Shown: positions 44,211 to 56,909, counted from the stretch's first letter. The stretch is DNA of 64,000 nucleotides from Hypoxylon rubiginosum (GCA_902806565.1 CADCXA010000027.1:868001-932000); one strand, 5' to 3'. Numbers and translations are program-made. Notes: generated by a model not told the origin, from the sequence alone.

Positions 44211-44695
44211 TTATGCGCTATTGGCTTTATGTTTCTCTCCGTTGGCCGTTGGTATCTCTCGCTCCTCTGCAGCCTTCTTTTCTGCAGCCTGGCGAAGTGC
44301 GATCTCTGTAAGTCGTGGTTGGTTACAAATGTTCCCGAAATTTCAGTGTTGGTTTATAGGGGTACTTACCAGCATCGAGCTCTTGCTGGCAGGCATCAGC
44401 GGTCTTACCCACCATGGCTGCGAGCACGTCGATAGATCGACAGCCGAGTCTACTCGCTATTTTGTGTGTGATCGGATCTAGGTACGAAGTCAGATTTGGA
44501 ATACAGGACGTCTTATGCCAGATTGTACGTACGGCCCGCGATGAACTCATAGAGCCCCTTATTCGAAGTATCCTCTTGGTACAGCTGATATAGCTGATCG
44601 AAGTCGAGTGGTGAGATGCGATATCTACCTGACATGGTAGAGATCTGCTCTCTAGTGGCATCTATGAAGTTCTCGAGTCGGCTTCTAATAGACAT
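44211..44695 (-). CDS. small three-exon protein, hypothetical
   Basis: Exons 44695-44533, 44477-44370 and 44305-44211 join in frame to 121 residues; both introns are phase 1 with good GTACGT/GTAAGT donors. The sequence looks fully helical: MSIRSRLENFIDATREQI, ISPLDFDQLYQLYQEDTSN, HKIASRLGCRSIDVLAAMVG, and an Ala/Glu/Lys-rich helix ALRQAAEKKAAEERE near the C-terminus. There is no signal peptide or membrane segment. I do not recognise a family. The clean splicing and even composition make a real gene likely. Confidence 0.62.
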
Positions 44696-46137
44696 GCTTC
44701 CCAAGCGTCGAGTAGTAAGCCTACCCGGTACTAGATAGGAGGGGTCTTTTTCATTCCGTTCGATGGAACAATGGCAGCAGCACAGAAAGGCCTGCATGTG
44801 GTATGTTGTTGTGTGAATCAATTCGTGATCTGGATGGAGTCGCAGTCCTTATTTAACTGGTCTGGACAACGTTGGGTGGTTTGCAGGCACCCATTTCTAG
44901 TCGCCCGGTAGTTGCGCTTTCATACTCTCCCATGGATAGCAACTATTATGGCCGGTGTGCCTTAAATAAGTGCTTAAACCGGTTTGGTACAGTGAGTTAA
45001 TAGATCCAAACTCCTGTCAAGGTCCATATTTGGCGATGGGAAGTGGTGATATATTCGTGATTCGAAATTCGGGTTCTGCGGTCCAACGCATTAAAACCTA
45101 CACTATTATGTACCTTACTAAGTGCAACAGACCTTGAGCAAGAACGAGCAAGCAAAGCTCAATATTTATGAGGTTGGGCTGGCCAATAGGAATCGTCAAA
45201 TACGTTGCGGCTTGTTTGTCTCACTTTGTTGGTAGCAGGGCTCCGGCCAATCCAGTAAGATTTGATAGAGGTAGAGGTAGATATAATGCCGCTATGCCGT
45301 CCATCTGACCTTTGGTTTTCTGGTTTCCGTCGATCCACGTATTTTTGCTGAATTGCCAACAGTGGCTCATGATTTCTAAGCCTATTGCGGTCGAATCAAG
45401 TGCTAGGAATTAGTCTGAAGAGGCTTTCGATCGAGTGCAATAAGCTATTGTGTGCGGCGAGTTTCTTTCATCAAACGCTTCGGATTGGGTGCGACTCGAT
45501 GGTATGGTTACATGTTTTGAAATGGTGCGGGTTTTAAATGGAGGTCGAGGGAGAAATGAACTCAGTTGCCTGGTCATAAGAAAACTTCGGCTGGTGTTTT
45601 TGTTTTCAATTTCCCAGCGTGGTGGGTTAATCCCTTGGTTACAAGAAAATAACGTTATAAAGCGTTATTCAAGTTTTTAAAATACATACATTTTACACAA
45701 CGCAGACGAAGCGCAGAATCAACTTGCTGAGTTGTAGGAGATCTGTTAAAGTGATGCTTATCACCACCAACCTTATTCAATCGGAAGTCCGTAGAGCTTA
45801 TTAGCAGCAATATCATGTACTGAACCAAGGAGGCAAGAATTCTAACTTCTCACTTAAACGTCAGCCTTCTTAGTATATAGGGGGCTAATGGAATCACACA
45901 AGGCTCGCAAAGATACACTGTCCTGTCAAAGAGATGTCAAAGTAGACTTTTATGTACTGCACCAAAGCGCACATGTAACCTAAGATACAAAGAAGCCCAA
46001 GCTCCTAATGCCGGAGCCCGAAATCAATTACAACGGTGGGGGAATAAAACGCATTAAAACACAAGTCAGTCATACCCTACTGCACTATCCCCAGCAGGAC
46101 GATCTTCATTATTCAGTGCCACTACTCAACTGATTAC
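44696..46137. other. intergenic region
   Basis: About 1.4 kb, AT-rich, with no supported gene, between the start of the small helical gene and the 3' end of the GH72 gene. Confidence 0.5.
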
Positions 46138-47641
46138 CTAGATTAGGCTGAATCCTGCTGTGAAGAACAAACCAACCATCGCCGGGATGATCATAGCCGC
46201 GGTCGAGAGAGGGCCTTGGGGTGCTAGTGTGGGTGCAGCGCTGCCCGACTCATCAGATCCCGATCCCGAGCCCGAGCTGGTACCAGAACCCGCGGCACCG
46301 GGTGTGTTAGACACATCATCAGCGAGGGGCTTGACGGCGAGGCCGCTAAGCGTGTTGCCGCTGGCGTCCTTGACCACGTGCGTGACAGTGTAGTCGCTGA
46401 TATCGATGATCTTGCCAACGGGCTTGGGTGACACGCCGTTGTCGATGATGTCCTGAGCTCCAGGGGGGACGGCAGGGAGCGTGAAGTTGTTGTTGAACCC
46501 ATCTTCCTTGATCAGACTGGCCTTGCACTCGGGAATAGTCACCTTGGCAGTGGATGCCTTGACGCTCTGGACCGAGGAGAAATCCACCTTCTTATACTGG
46601 TTCTGAAGGGTGGCGTAGTCGGCCAAAAGGTTAACGGTGCCGTCGTCATTGCATTCGGCGAGACCATAGTCGTTCTTCTCCTGAGCGTACTCGTAAACGA
46701 CACCGCCCGAGAAAACACCCGTCATCTGAGAGCCGTAGATGGACTCGATCTCGGTGAAGACACGAGGAGAGGGGGTGTTGCAGCCGAATTCCGAGTAGAA
46801 GACCGGGACAGAGGTACCCTGGAACAGGGCGACCAGCTGGTTGTATCCAGATTCTTCGAAGGTGCTTTCACCGCACCACGAGTAACTGTTCAGGGCGAAC
46901 ATATCGGCTCGGGACATGTCAGTCTCGTCACCATCGATAGCGCACTGGAAATAGTTCCAGGAGTCCTCGAGGACATCACGGACGTCAGCAGCGGAGTAAC
47001 CGACCGGGATAGCACGGTCGGCATGGTTCTTGATGTAATTTTTGAGGTCACGAGTGACGGCGCGAACATAGGGGGGGACAGTGGCGCCCGTCTTGACAGA
47101 GTCAATGACTTCGTTGCCGGAGAAGAAACCAAGGGTGTTAGGGTAAGACTTGAAGGCCTCAACAATGGCGAAGGTACGGTTAAGATAACCGGCATAGTAC
47201 GACTCCCAGGGGGCGCCACTGTTGAGAGACTCGCCCGCTAGAGGCGAGTTGACGTCGATGATCATATACATGCCAGCCTGTTGGTTCCGGTTAACTCAAG
47301 GCTGCGATGTTGGCCGAGGGCTCAGAACTTACGGCATTGAATATACTAGCACATTCGTCATGGTTGAGGTTAGGGTCCAAGTTGTAGACACGGATCGTGT
47401 TCACACCCAACGTCTGCATGAGCGCAGCGTCCCGCTTGCAGATGTCGCCATTAGAAAGAGGGTCCTTCCCATGGCTTGGATCGTAACCGGCACTTCCACC
47501 GATCTGATAAGCCATTCCGACAATCTGGAACGAATCGCCGGTCTTGCTGTTGACGAACTGCGAGCCCTGGACTTCGAGAGAGCTGACGGCGGCCGCTAGG
47601 GTCGCGCCGCCCAAGGCGACGAGGGCAGATTGCATTAACAT
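46138..47641 (-). CDS. GPI-anchored 1,3-beta-glucanosyltransferase (GH72, Gel/Gas family)
   Basis: Exons 47641-47333 and 47277-46138 give 482 residues. A signal peptide (MLMQSALVALGGATLAAAVS) leads into the GH72 domain: GVNTIRVYNLDPNLNHDECA, GNEVID with the acid/base Glu at about residue 159, and VFYSEFGCNTPS with the nucleophile Glu at about 266. There is no Cys-rich X8/CBM43 module after the catalytic domain, placing it in the Gel1-like subgroup without that module. A Ser/Gly linker (AGSGTSSGSGSGSDESGSAA) precedes a hydrophobic C-terminal GPI signal (AAMIIPAMVGLFFTAGFSL). The enzyme cuts and re-joins beta-1,3-glucan chains at the plasma membrane/cell wall. The intron is 55 nt, falling within FNA|AGMYM. 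Confidence 0.95.
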
Positions 47642-50315
47642 TGCGATCGAGTTTAGGATATTAAGTTCCTACGGGCGCGGTTTCGTATTGAGGGTATTGA
47701 GGCCTCGAGATCCCGGGTAGTATATCCCTTTAGGTACGGTACCTGTCTTCCACTAATAAATGTACGTGGGAATCGATTCGATATTAGCAACCTTTTGTTA
47801 ACGCTAGCGCCACAACACAAGGTAGCTTTGTCAAATGGATATCCTGAGGGAGTGACAAGAATAGGCCAACGGGCCAAGAAACGATTGTGGTAAAAAAAGA
47901 TCAAGAGAGAGTGACAGTGAAAGGAAGCCCCGAAAGAAGAAGTGAGTACGTCGTAGTAGTAAACACGAGTTGATGTGGAAAGAGTGACGAAGAGGTTGGG
48001 TCTTGGGTTGCAGGAAGAGGGAGAAGAGGTAAATGTAGGATTAGCAAAAATGATTGGAGGCGCGAGGGAGCGTTGCAATCCTTTTTTCACGCTTCCATTC
48101 AAGATCCAGCAGCAAGCGAATGTTACCTGGGTACCACTGACCACTGACACGATGCCAATCAATGAATGCGGTCTGGATTTTAGGTAGTACGAGGGGTTTT
48201 TAGCCTTAGGCTTGCTTGGGTGACTAGGGCTGTTAGGGGCTGGGGGGGCTAACTAGGGGCCTACGGGGGGCTAATGGACCTAGACGGGGCACATCTGATG
48301 CAGTAAAATGCACTACAAATACATGTACCTAGTGGACAACGGACGGACACTGGCTGAATCTTGGACAGAGCTCCCTCCCTAAGATCCCTAAGGAGGTAAA
48401 GAACCCGCAAGATTGATCGCACTAGCTAAATTAGACCCCATCTGTACCCCATTACATGTGTGATGTGGAGAAGCCATCCTTACTGTCCCCGTGCACTGTG
48501 ACACACTACTAATTGTCACCAATAATCACCCATTGTGCACTTTCAATAGGCCATTGCTTACCGTGTTCAACATGATGACACCATCAAGTCGCACTGTCAC
48601 AAGTTATGCGACCTTAATAAAATCAAATAAAATCAAATAAAATCATCCCTACCTCCAAACAGCCAAGTCCTATAGGTACATAATGTAGTTTCACCGAGCT
48701 GCTGCTTGCTCCTGTTGGATGAACGGATCAACCTCTTTTATTACACGTGCTATCTGTCATATCGATGCTCGTCCTATCTGCCTGTCTGCTTCTAGAAGTC
48801 TATGATATGTTGTTTGCTCATAGCATTCTCATTCTATGTAGTTAGCAGCAGCTAGATATGTAGTCAAATAGCCTACTCTCTAGAGAAAGGATAATTCGAC
48901 GACCTAAGGTACGCATTCTAATTGACTAACGATCACGTTTTGGGTATCAATACGAGAGATCAAGACTCTTGTCTCTTGGCTTGGCCATCCCTCGTACTGG
49001 CTGCTGGTAGGCTATATACTACCTGCCTTATTCTCTCCTCCATCGTCAGATATACGAGGGCTACAGTTCGTACTATCGTTAGTATGCCAGTATGCCTGTA
49101 CATCCATTCCATCTCTTCCATTTGTTCCAATACTCGGGTTTCGAAATGTTCTACAACGACGTCACAGCCCCAATACGGCGGTAGATTTGCAGAGATGATG
49201 AAACCCGTTTCGTCTTTTGCGCGTGGGTACTAGCGACAATCGCAATTCAAAAGGATTCGGCGCCATTTGAGATTTCCCCTGAAGATCCATTCAAACCGTC
49301 AGACATAAAAGAAAAATTCCGGGGGGGGGATTGGAGATTTGTTAGGAATACCCCTGTCTCAGGGGGGAGTCTAAGGACAATCTGAATATTGACTGGCTCC
49401 GAGGCGGCGCCAAATGACAAAATCTAATGCAGAATTGACGGGCGGCAACCTAGCAACAGCTGTCTACATGTAGCTGATGTAGGTTAGGTACATAGCATAT
49501 GTATATACACCAGCCACCAATATGCACCACTTGCAGCCATCAACATAATGCATATGCACCAGCCACATGCACCAGCCTTTCTTTATATTAGGGAGCATCA
49601 GCAAGTTCACAACGTGAGCGAATCAGCTGCTAGGAACTGAATAGAAGTCAAACTCAGTTGAGATCGAGCTTTGATATCTAAAGCGACTTAAGTTGGTGTA
49701 GATTATTGGAGAGGCTGAGGAAGTAGGCCCGAGACGTAGCGTTCATAGGGCCTGGATAGAATCATTATTAGACGACAACGACAGCAACGATTTACGATAT
49801 TACGATAGCATTACTAGTATTTTCAGCTTTAAGTAATGCTTTTCCACGAAAGTTACTGGCACTTCTATGAGATGTAAGATAACTGCCCTATACTTTCGAA
49901 CAGGATATTGGCTTCTATCACAGTCACAGCTCTTGTAGTAAAAGCAGCTGGATTAGCCCTGGTTGATACAGGGGAAGATGACGGAGATGTCTGGCCTCGC
50001 AGAATAAGGGAAGGGTGTACGAAGTAACTGAGATATAAATTAGTTCCTAGAGAGTTGAAAGCTCGAGTTTATTCTTGATGAAGTGGACTTGAAAGATGTT
50101 TGATATCTACGTGTAGCACACAGAGCGGCCAAAAGCGGCTACCTTAAGTACATACGTATCTCGTACCTTATCTTATCAAAAACCCGAACAATTGCTTGGT
50201 TCCACCGCTACTCTCCAAGCTGGGAACGACCGAATCTGCTACAGACTGCGGTACGACACGAAGGAGAGAAAAAAAGGGGGTTCACGACCCGATCGACCGC
50301 ACATAAGCGCTTCAC
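47642..50315. other. long intergenic region
   Basis: About 2.7 kb upstream of the GH72 gene and of guanylate kinase, with no supported gene. It contains AATAAAATCA repeats (48616-48646), a G9 run near 49321-49329, and repeated ATATGCACCAGCCA-like units at about 49497-49577. Confidence 0.5.
48616..48646. repeat. AATAAAATCA decamer repeat
   Basis: Three tandem copies of a 10-base AT-rich unit upstream of the GH72 gene. Confidence 0.85.
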
Positions 50316-51318
50316 ATGCACAGTCAGACAGCGTCATCTTTGCGCAGGCTTTGTACATTCAAAAGCCCCGTCATCTTTCCCACCGCTGCCACCACCCGTC
50401 TCTACGCTTCTTCGTCGGCGGCCCACGTCCCCAGAACCGCTAGCAAAATGGCTCCTAGTACGTCCTTACCCTTTACCCCCATGGAGAAAAAAAAGGCGAA
50501 AAAGGGGAAAGAAGGAAGCAATTGGTAGTAATTGGTAGTAGAGGAAGGGAAATGTAGAAGAAAAAGAAAAAAAAGAAAAAAAAACAGATAAAATACCCAG
50601 CTAGCTAACCCCCGAACCCTTTTTGCAACCAAACAGCGCCGCTACCGCAAGACCGCCGCCCCGTCGTGATCTCGGGCCCGTCCGGCGTGGGCAAGGGCAC
50701 GCTCTTCAAGAAGCTCTTCGACGCGCACAAGGACTGCTTCGCGCTGTCCGTGTCGCACACCACGCGCGCCCCCCGCGCCGGCGAGGCCCACGGCGTCGAC
50801 TACTTCTACGTGCCCCACGACGACTTCGAGGCCCTCGCCCGCGCCGACGGCTTCGTCGAGCACGCTAAATTCGGCTCCAACCGCTACGGCACCTCCAAGC
50901 AGACCATCGCCGACCAGACCGCCAAGGGCCGCGTCGTCGTCCTCGACATCGAGATGGAGGTTAGTTTTCGCTCCTTTACTCGATACTCAATACTCAATGA
51001 ATGCGAAATGGTGAAAAAGGAGGGGAAATCGCTAAGAGGATACTTCTAAAAACAATATAGGGCGTCAAGCAGATCAAGAAGAGCGGCATAGAAGCGCGCT
51101 ACGTCTTCATCAAGCCCCCGAGCTTCGAGGAGCTCGAGCGCCGGCTGCGCGGCCGCGGCACCGAGGACGAAGGCTCCATCGTCAAGCGGTTAGAACAGGC
51201 CCGGGTCGAGCTCGAGTTCGCCAACACCCCCGGGGTCCACGACATAATCATCGTCAACGACAACATCGAGAAGGCCTACAAGGAATTGGAAGACTTCATT
51301 TACAAGCCGGTGGCGTAG
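50316..51318 (+). CDS. guk1: guanylate kinase, with a possible mitochondrial leader from an upstream ATG
   Basis: Exons 50316-50457, 50637-50959 and 51061-51318. From the first ATG the product is 240 residues; from the in-frame ATG at 50448 (MAPTPLPQDRRPVVISG) it is 196, the usual cytosolic size. The P-loop is GPSGVGKGT, with the GMP-binding region SVSHTTRAPRAGEAHGVDYF and lid segment RLRGRGTEDEGSI. It phosphorylates GMP and dGMP to the diphosphates. The 44-residue upstream extension has several Arg and Lys, many Ser/Thr/Ala and no Asp or Glu, which resembles a mitochondrial targeting sequence. Whether both starts are used is inferred. Exon 1 ends at A|GTACGT and the second intron is GTTAGT...TATAG. 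Confidence 0.92.
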
Positions 51319-52015
51319 ACGAAAAAAAAAAAAAACCGTAGATGGCGCGTATAATATCAGACCAGTAGATATCCTGTTCATTGCAGTAGCGGTTCATAAT
51401 CAACCTATAGAGGCCGTTCAATTTTAAGGGAGCTTCAGCTTATACTAATCAAGTAGAGGGCGGTTCTGTCTATCATAAAATCACGGAGTCAAAAAAAGAC
51501 AAAGAGGTCTGGGCATAAGTCTCGTATTTATTCCATCAGGTATCAGAGCGGACTCGATTAGAGTACAGAAGAGGCTTGGCCACGGATTAATCTTAGGCAG
51601 CTTTAGAGAAGATGAAGAGAGCTTTGGGGGGAATACTAAAAAGGAAATAATAACAACGTCGAGTCGCCAGACTGTGTAGATGGAAATACTGCTGCTTGCT
51701 CGACCAACAAAATACGTAACAAGGTTTCAACAAGCCAAACAGGTCACCGTGTTGACCTTAATTTCAGAGACCTCCTCGCGCACCATTGAGTATCTCTCGC
51801 ACGAACACGATTTTCCGGTATCCCATGCCAAATGAAAACCTTTTGGGAGTTTCGTGGCAAATTCTTGAGTTTCCCTCGCAATGCTATACTCTAGTCATCG
51901 GGGGTTTGCTCATTATAGTGGTCATAAAGGAGTAATTAAGAGGTTTTCTCGCAAGGATGGGAATGCCCGTAAACCCGAGGACGCCTCGTAGAAAGCATAC
52001 ATAGAAGACGAAGAC
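51319..52015. other. intergenic region between convergent genes
   Basis: About 0.7 kb with no supported gene. An A13 run at about 51322-51335 follows the guanylate kinase stop. Confidence 0.5.
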
Positions 52016-53184
52016 TTAGTAGCCGTTCATAGTCATTCGTTGAGAGCTCCTGCTCATCTCGCGGTCCGCAGCAGGGCTGATCGGTCTGCTGCTGTGACCT
52101 TGCGCGCTGTTCTCCTTGAGCGCGAGCAACTGCTTGGCACGGAAGGTCTCGTAGTGGATCTGCGAGGTGGTTTCGATGAGATCCTGTAGGTGTGTTCGGA
52201 GCAGGAAGTTTCGTAGATAGACGAACTCGCAGTGGGTCTCGTCTTCGACATTGATAACACCCCATCGGTTCTGACGTCCACGGACTTGCTTGCCATTTAC
52301 GATGATCGACTTCTCGGAACCAACAACGGCGAAGGGAATGAGGCTCTGTATGGGTTATCAGTATAGGTTCTATAGCACAATGCGCAAAGAGAGCAAGACA
52401 AACCTTGATCTGGGTGTTAATAGAACGCTCCTCCTCATCAAACTCGTCGTTGTCGTAGGGGTACATCTTGAGGTTGTGGAACGCGAACTCCTCCTTGATG
52501 CGCTCCTTGAAGGCCTGTCGCTCCTCCAGAGTCAGAGAGTCGGCCTTGGCAATAACCGGAACAACGTTGACGACATCTGAAAGCTTCTTCAACACGACAA
52601 TGTCGATGGGCTTCAGAGAGTGTCCGGAGGGCTGGATGAAAAACAAGCAGCAGTGGATACGGGTGTCGGGAATGTAACGTTCTCGCTGTGCTGTGAGCTC
52701 CTTTCGCAGATACGCGGAGTGCTGATCCTTGATATACTTGACGATAGGGTCCCAGCAGCGGTCGTTGTTGACCAAGTCACCATAGCCCGGGGTGTCGACG
52801 ATGTTTAGCTTCAGGCGAACGCCATTCTCCTCGATCATGTGGGACACGGGGTGGATCTCGGTAGTAGAACGGATCTGCTCATCGGGAACTAATCGACCCT
52901 TGGAGTCGATAAGGTGAGATGCGAAGATGGTGTTGATCAGAGTCGACTTGCCCAAACCAGTCTGGCCTATGAGATGCCACGAGACACGTCAGTTATATAT
53001 ACGAATACGACGCGACAGTTTCATAGGAGTTATCAGGTAGCTAGTTTGGGAGAAGGAAAATATTTGACCTACCGACACAGATGACGTTGAACTGAAAACC
53101 TCTCTTCAAGAGCTTGCGCTCGATCTGAGAAGTGATGCTGTCGAAACCGACGTGGCTGTTAGGGTAGATGGTTTGCGTCGCCAT
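52016..53184 (-). CDS. cdc10: septin, Cdc10/AspD type
   Basis: Exons 53184-53073, 52966-52404 and 52345-52016 give 334 residues. The G1 P-loop GQTGLGKST, G3 VDTPGYGD and G4 VIAKAD are all present, and the septin-unique element lies at PFAVVGSEKSIIVNGK...GRQNRWGVINVEDE. The N-terminus MATQTIYPNSHVGFDSITSQ, the polybasic KLLKRGFQF and the short C-terminus lacking a coiled coil point to the Cdc10 class, not Cdc3, Cdc11 or Cdc12. Septins form hetero-oligomeric filaments at septation sites and hyphal tips. Intron 1 (53072-52967) falls within the P-loop Gly codon. Intron 2 has a weaker GTTTGT donor but keeps frame and completes NTQIK|SLIPFAVVG. Confidence 0.95.
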
Positions 53185-53915
53185 TTCTTCTGACCGATTG
53201 ACTGTTTTCGGATCAATGAATGAATTAAAATGTCAACTCCTATTCCAAGAAATAGCCCTGTTGGCAATTGGAAGAACGAACGGATGGCGGAGTAAGACGG
53301 AGTGGTCTTTTCAGTGCGTGACAGAGTCTAGTGTTGATGTTGGTGGAAGAGAAGGTTTACGAGAGGTTCGTGCCGTCTGGGAATTTTTTCGACGTGAAGG
53401 GGATGGATCCTCACTTGATTGCTGTTCCCTGCTAAACAATTTCCCTGGTGAAGGTGCAGCGATTGGGATTGGACTGGCAGACTGGGGGGGGACTTGGAAA
53501 AGGGGACCACCAAGAAAGGGGGAAGGGGGTTGGCAGGTTTGCTGATAGGTCAATAAAGGTCCGTGCTTAATGGATACGGGGGCAGTCGTTGCTTGTGCTA
53601 GTGCAGTGTTACACAGTAGGCCACAGTCCAGGCCAGAACGGGGGACTAGTACAAAGTACACCGGTAGGACGCTCTAGTCAATTTGATCAATTTAATGATT
53701 TCGATTTTTGCGCTAGAAACTTTTTAGACGACGACAAGCTCCTTCTAATCGACACCGATATCAACATCACACATCTACACTCCCCATAAGCGCATACCAA
53801 CCGAGGGCTCTGCACGGTTATCCCGCCTAATTACTACAAGAGGAAATCGCTCATCATTACCTCGTCGGAGTAGATTTGCAAGACAGCAAGCTACGCGCCT
53901 GTTGAAGTCTTAGAT
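53185..53915. other. divergent promoter region
   Basis: About 0.73 kb between septin (minus) and bL32m (plus). A G7 run lies near 53484. No coding sequence seen. Confidence 0.5.
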
Positions 53916-54385
53916 ATGGCCGCCATACAGCAATTACGAATGGCCTCAGCCTTTTCCTCCCTCTTCCCGATATTATCTACGACGAGTTTCGCCTCCTCTT
54001 TCCGATCTACTGCTCTTTACACACGACAAACACAGGACTCGCGATTACCATCGATATCTGCGCTCGCTATCGCCATTCCCGCTGCCATCTCCAGTATACC
54101 TTCGCTGCTTGGCGATATATGGGAAGGAATACTCCGAGCGGTACCCAAGAAGAAGACGTCGCATATGAAGAAGAGGCATAGGCAGATGGCAGGAAAGGCT
54201 CTCAAGGACGTCACATCTTTAAACAAGTGCCCAGCTTGCGGCGGAACAAAAAAGATGCACACATTGTGTCCTAATTGCATGGGCCGTAAGTCATTTACCT
54301 TTACAGCTTCGATCTCAATATCGGCCACTAATCAGTGTACACAGGCCTCGGGAGCATGCTTGAGCGCGACTTTAAGAAGACATGA
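53916..54385 (+). CDS. mrpl32: mitochondrial ribosomal protein bL32m
   Basis: Exons 53916-54285 and 54345-54385 give 136 residues. The bL32 core is AVPKKKTSHMKKRHRQMAGK followed by ALKDVTSLNKCPACGGTKKM and HTLCPNCMG, with a CxxC...CxxC zinc site. Residues 1 to about 75 are Ser/Ala/Arg-rich with few acids, a mitochondrial presequence plus the segment removed by proteolysis in yeast. The last exon adds RLGSMLERDFKKT. It is a structural protein of the large mitoribosomal subunit. Without splicing, the frame would run into an unrelated tail to 54407. Confidence 0.94.
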
Positions 54386-54961
54386 CCGATATATGATAGC
54401 TTCGTAGATTGTGGGTGTTGTGTAAGAGAACTTCTCATGGGTGTGCTTATGACACATCAAGCAACTGGCGTTTGGGTTAGGGAGTCTTGCAGCAGATATT
54501 CACCGTAACAGAGATGTACAATGGAAAACCACTTTGTTCTAATGCAGGTTTGGCGTTTTGATTTGTATGTGCATCTACCTAGGTATATGAGTAGAACAGC
54601 ATGTGGCCTTCAGATTCTGCTTGTTCCTGTAGCAGAAGCTGGAATGATATGACCTATATCATCCCATTGTCTCGTAGAGCAGCCATCAGGCAGGCACATA
54701 TATATATATATAAATCTTCAAGTAATTTCTCAACCTTCTAAAGGCATGAATTGTAGTATTCATATACACGAGTAGGCATGAAACCGATTTTCTGTGAAGT
54801 CATTTGTTTGGCCTTTTGACCCCGCCATAGCTAGGTACTTACGTAGCTACTGTAGAACGGCGGACAGTTGAACCTAAACATCTTCAACCCCCACCACTGC
54901 CAACGCTGGACTTCTTCCAAAGAGCAGCATCACAAGAGCTCCGTATGGATCGATAACAATC
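54386..54961. other. intergenic region
   Basis: About 0.58 kb with no supported gene. A (TA)n tract lies near 54702-54712. Confidence 0.5.
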
Positions 54962-56143
54962 ATGGTACGTGAAAGCTTGGGAATTATATTCTTCTATTTG
55001 TATTTACTAATGCGACTATAGTCGAAGCAATACCTCACGACGCATACTATTGACAATGGTGAGCACTACCTACCTTGTCCTTCTTTTCCCTCCTAGCTCT
55101 AGCTATGCGACTGAAAGCTTCAAGCTCGTCTCTCAACTACGCATCGTACTGACGTTTCCTAGCGCATAAAACCGACATATACTCCCTTGCCGCTACACCT
55201 ACCGTACTTCTCTCTGCCAGCGGATCGTCGACCTTACACATCCATGCCACTTCGCAACCCGCTATCCCTCTCGCCCAATCCCTGACCGGCGCGCACAAGA
55301 TAGGCTGTCATCACGTTGCTGTCTCCAGCAATGGCAAGATCGCAGCATCGGCAGGCTTCGGTGGCGAAGTGAAGATATGGAAGGCTCCCGACGCAGACAC
55401 GAGCGATTGGCAACCGTTTGGCGAACTGGATCCCGCAAAGGGTCCGGGTAAGGGCGCTGGCGAGGCATGGGCCATTGCCCTTAGCGAAGATGGCCAATAC
55501 CTCGCTTCTACCACCTACGACGGGCGAATCAACGTGTGGGATCTATTCGGGGACAGGTCGGAAAGGCTTCGAGAGTACGAAACTGGCAGTGCGGGTTCCG
55601 GTTCTTTCGGCCTTTGCGTAGACCTGAGTCGCGACGGCAAGTACACGGCAAGTGGTCACCAGAGTGGCGCTGTCTATGTTTTCAACAATGACACGGGCCG
55701 ACTTCAGTACACGCTTCCCGGTAGGTTGGGAAACCCAATTTCACTTAAATTGAGAAATTAATCTGGTGATAGGTCTCGTCAAGCCCATCCGGACACTAGC
55801 CTTCTCCCCTGCCGGCACACGGATAGCTGCAGCTGGGGATGCAGGGGTCATCGCCATCTACGACACCAAACATGGCGAGCATGTAGGCAACCTTAGCGGT
55901 CACACAGCATGGATCACCTCTATCGACTGGAGCGATACGGGTGAGTATCTGCTCAGTGGCGCTTTTGATGGCAAGGTGAAGGTGTGGGCCATTGACAGAG
56001 CTGCCTGTGTTGCGACACACAGTGAGACGGATAAAGCACTCTGGGCTGTTAAATGGTTACCTAAGACGGGACGCAACGAGATGTTCTGCACGGCCGGCGC
56101 AAACAGAAGTCTGACTTTCTACCGTGAAGCTACTGGTGCATAA
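54962..56143 (+). CDS. ski8: WD40 protein Ski8/Rec14
   Basis: Exons 54962-54964, 55022-55058, 55163-55720 and 55773-56143 give 322 residues. The first coding exon is only the ATG, directly followed by GTACGT. WD40 blades are visible: AHKTDIYSLAATP, GEVKIWKAP, STTYDGRINVWDLF, SGHQSGAVYVFNNDTG, HTAWITSIDWSDTGEYLLSG and DGKVKVWAIDR. The N-terminus MSKQYLTTHTIDNAHKTDIY and the order of blades match Ski8 (WDR61, fission yeast Rec14). In the cytosol it belongs to the Ski2-Ski3-Ski8 complex feeding mRNA to the exosome. In yeasts it also serves meiotic double-strand break formation. A region between blades 2 and 3 (ELDPAKGPGKGAGEAWAIAL) is the usual fungal insertion. Confidence 0.92.
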
Positions 56144-56909
56144 GGTAGTCCCCTATGGGCTTGCTTGCTTGCTTACTTGCTTGGCGTTCAGAGACAGGAA
56201 TGGAAAAGGGAGATTTGGCATCTTTAGTCGATTTCGACGTTTATGTGCTTTAGCTATCGTTGCACTCTCTGAGCAATTAGGCTTTAGACAGATGGCCATA
56301 GTAATGCTACTATGACTGACAAAGAAGACCATCAAGCGAGCCTTGCTAAGGCTCTCAGGGAGCTATGTTCACTCTATATTAGTCAAGCATTCCCTCACCA
56401 CTGACTCAGCCTCAAGTTAACATTAGGTGCTTGGTCAAGATGGCCGTATAAAAGGAAGCGCTCACGCTTAATGCACCAGGTAAATATTTTGAAGTCTTGA
56501 GAAATGTGAATCCTCATACTAGACTGAAAATGGATGGTCGGTATGTACATCCTTCTGTAGGGAAAATTAGACTAGACATCGTGTTACATGGGCTATTTAA
56601 TGAATCTATAGCCAACATCATCCGCATATATAGGTAGCATCCTGCTGCGATTTCGGTCCACATCTGCGCCCTCCTGATGACTCAATTCCTAACCCCTGAA
56701 TGCCCCCTCTCAGTGACTCAAAATGGTGTGCAACCCCGTAAACATAGAATTGCTAGCTGTTCTCCTCGATATCAAATAAGCAATTGGTCTAGATGTGTGT
56801 AGAGCCACTACGTATATGTTCCTAATCTGAATCATCTCTTAACTCGCAGTTCCTATACTATCGTTAGCGACTTGAATTGACCCCATGCACTAGTATCTAA
56901 ACAGGAGTA
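56144..56909. other. intergenic region
   Basis: About 0.77 kb with no supported gene. Confidence 0.5.
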
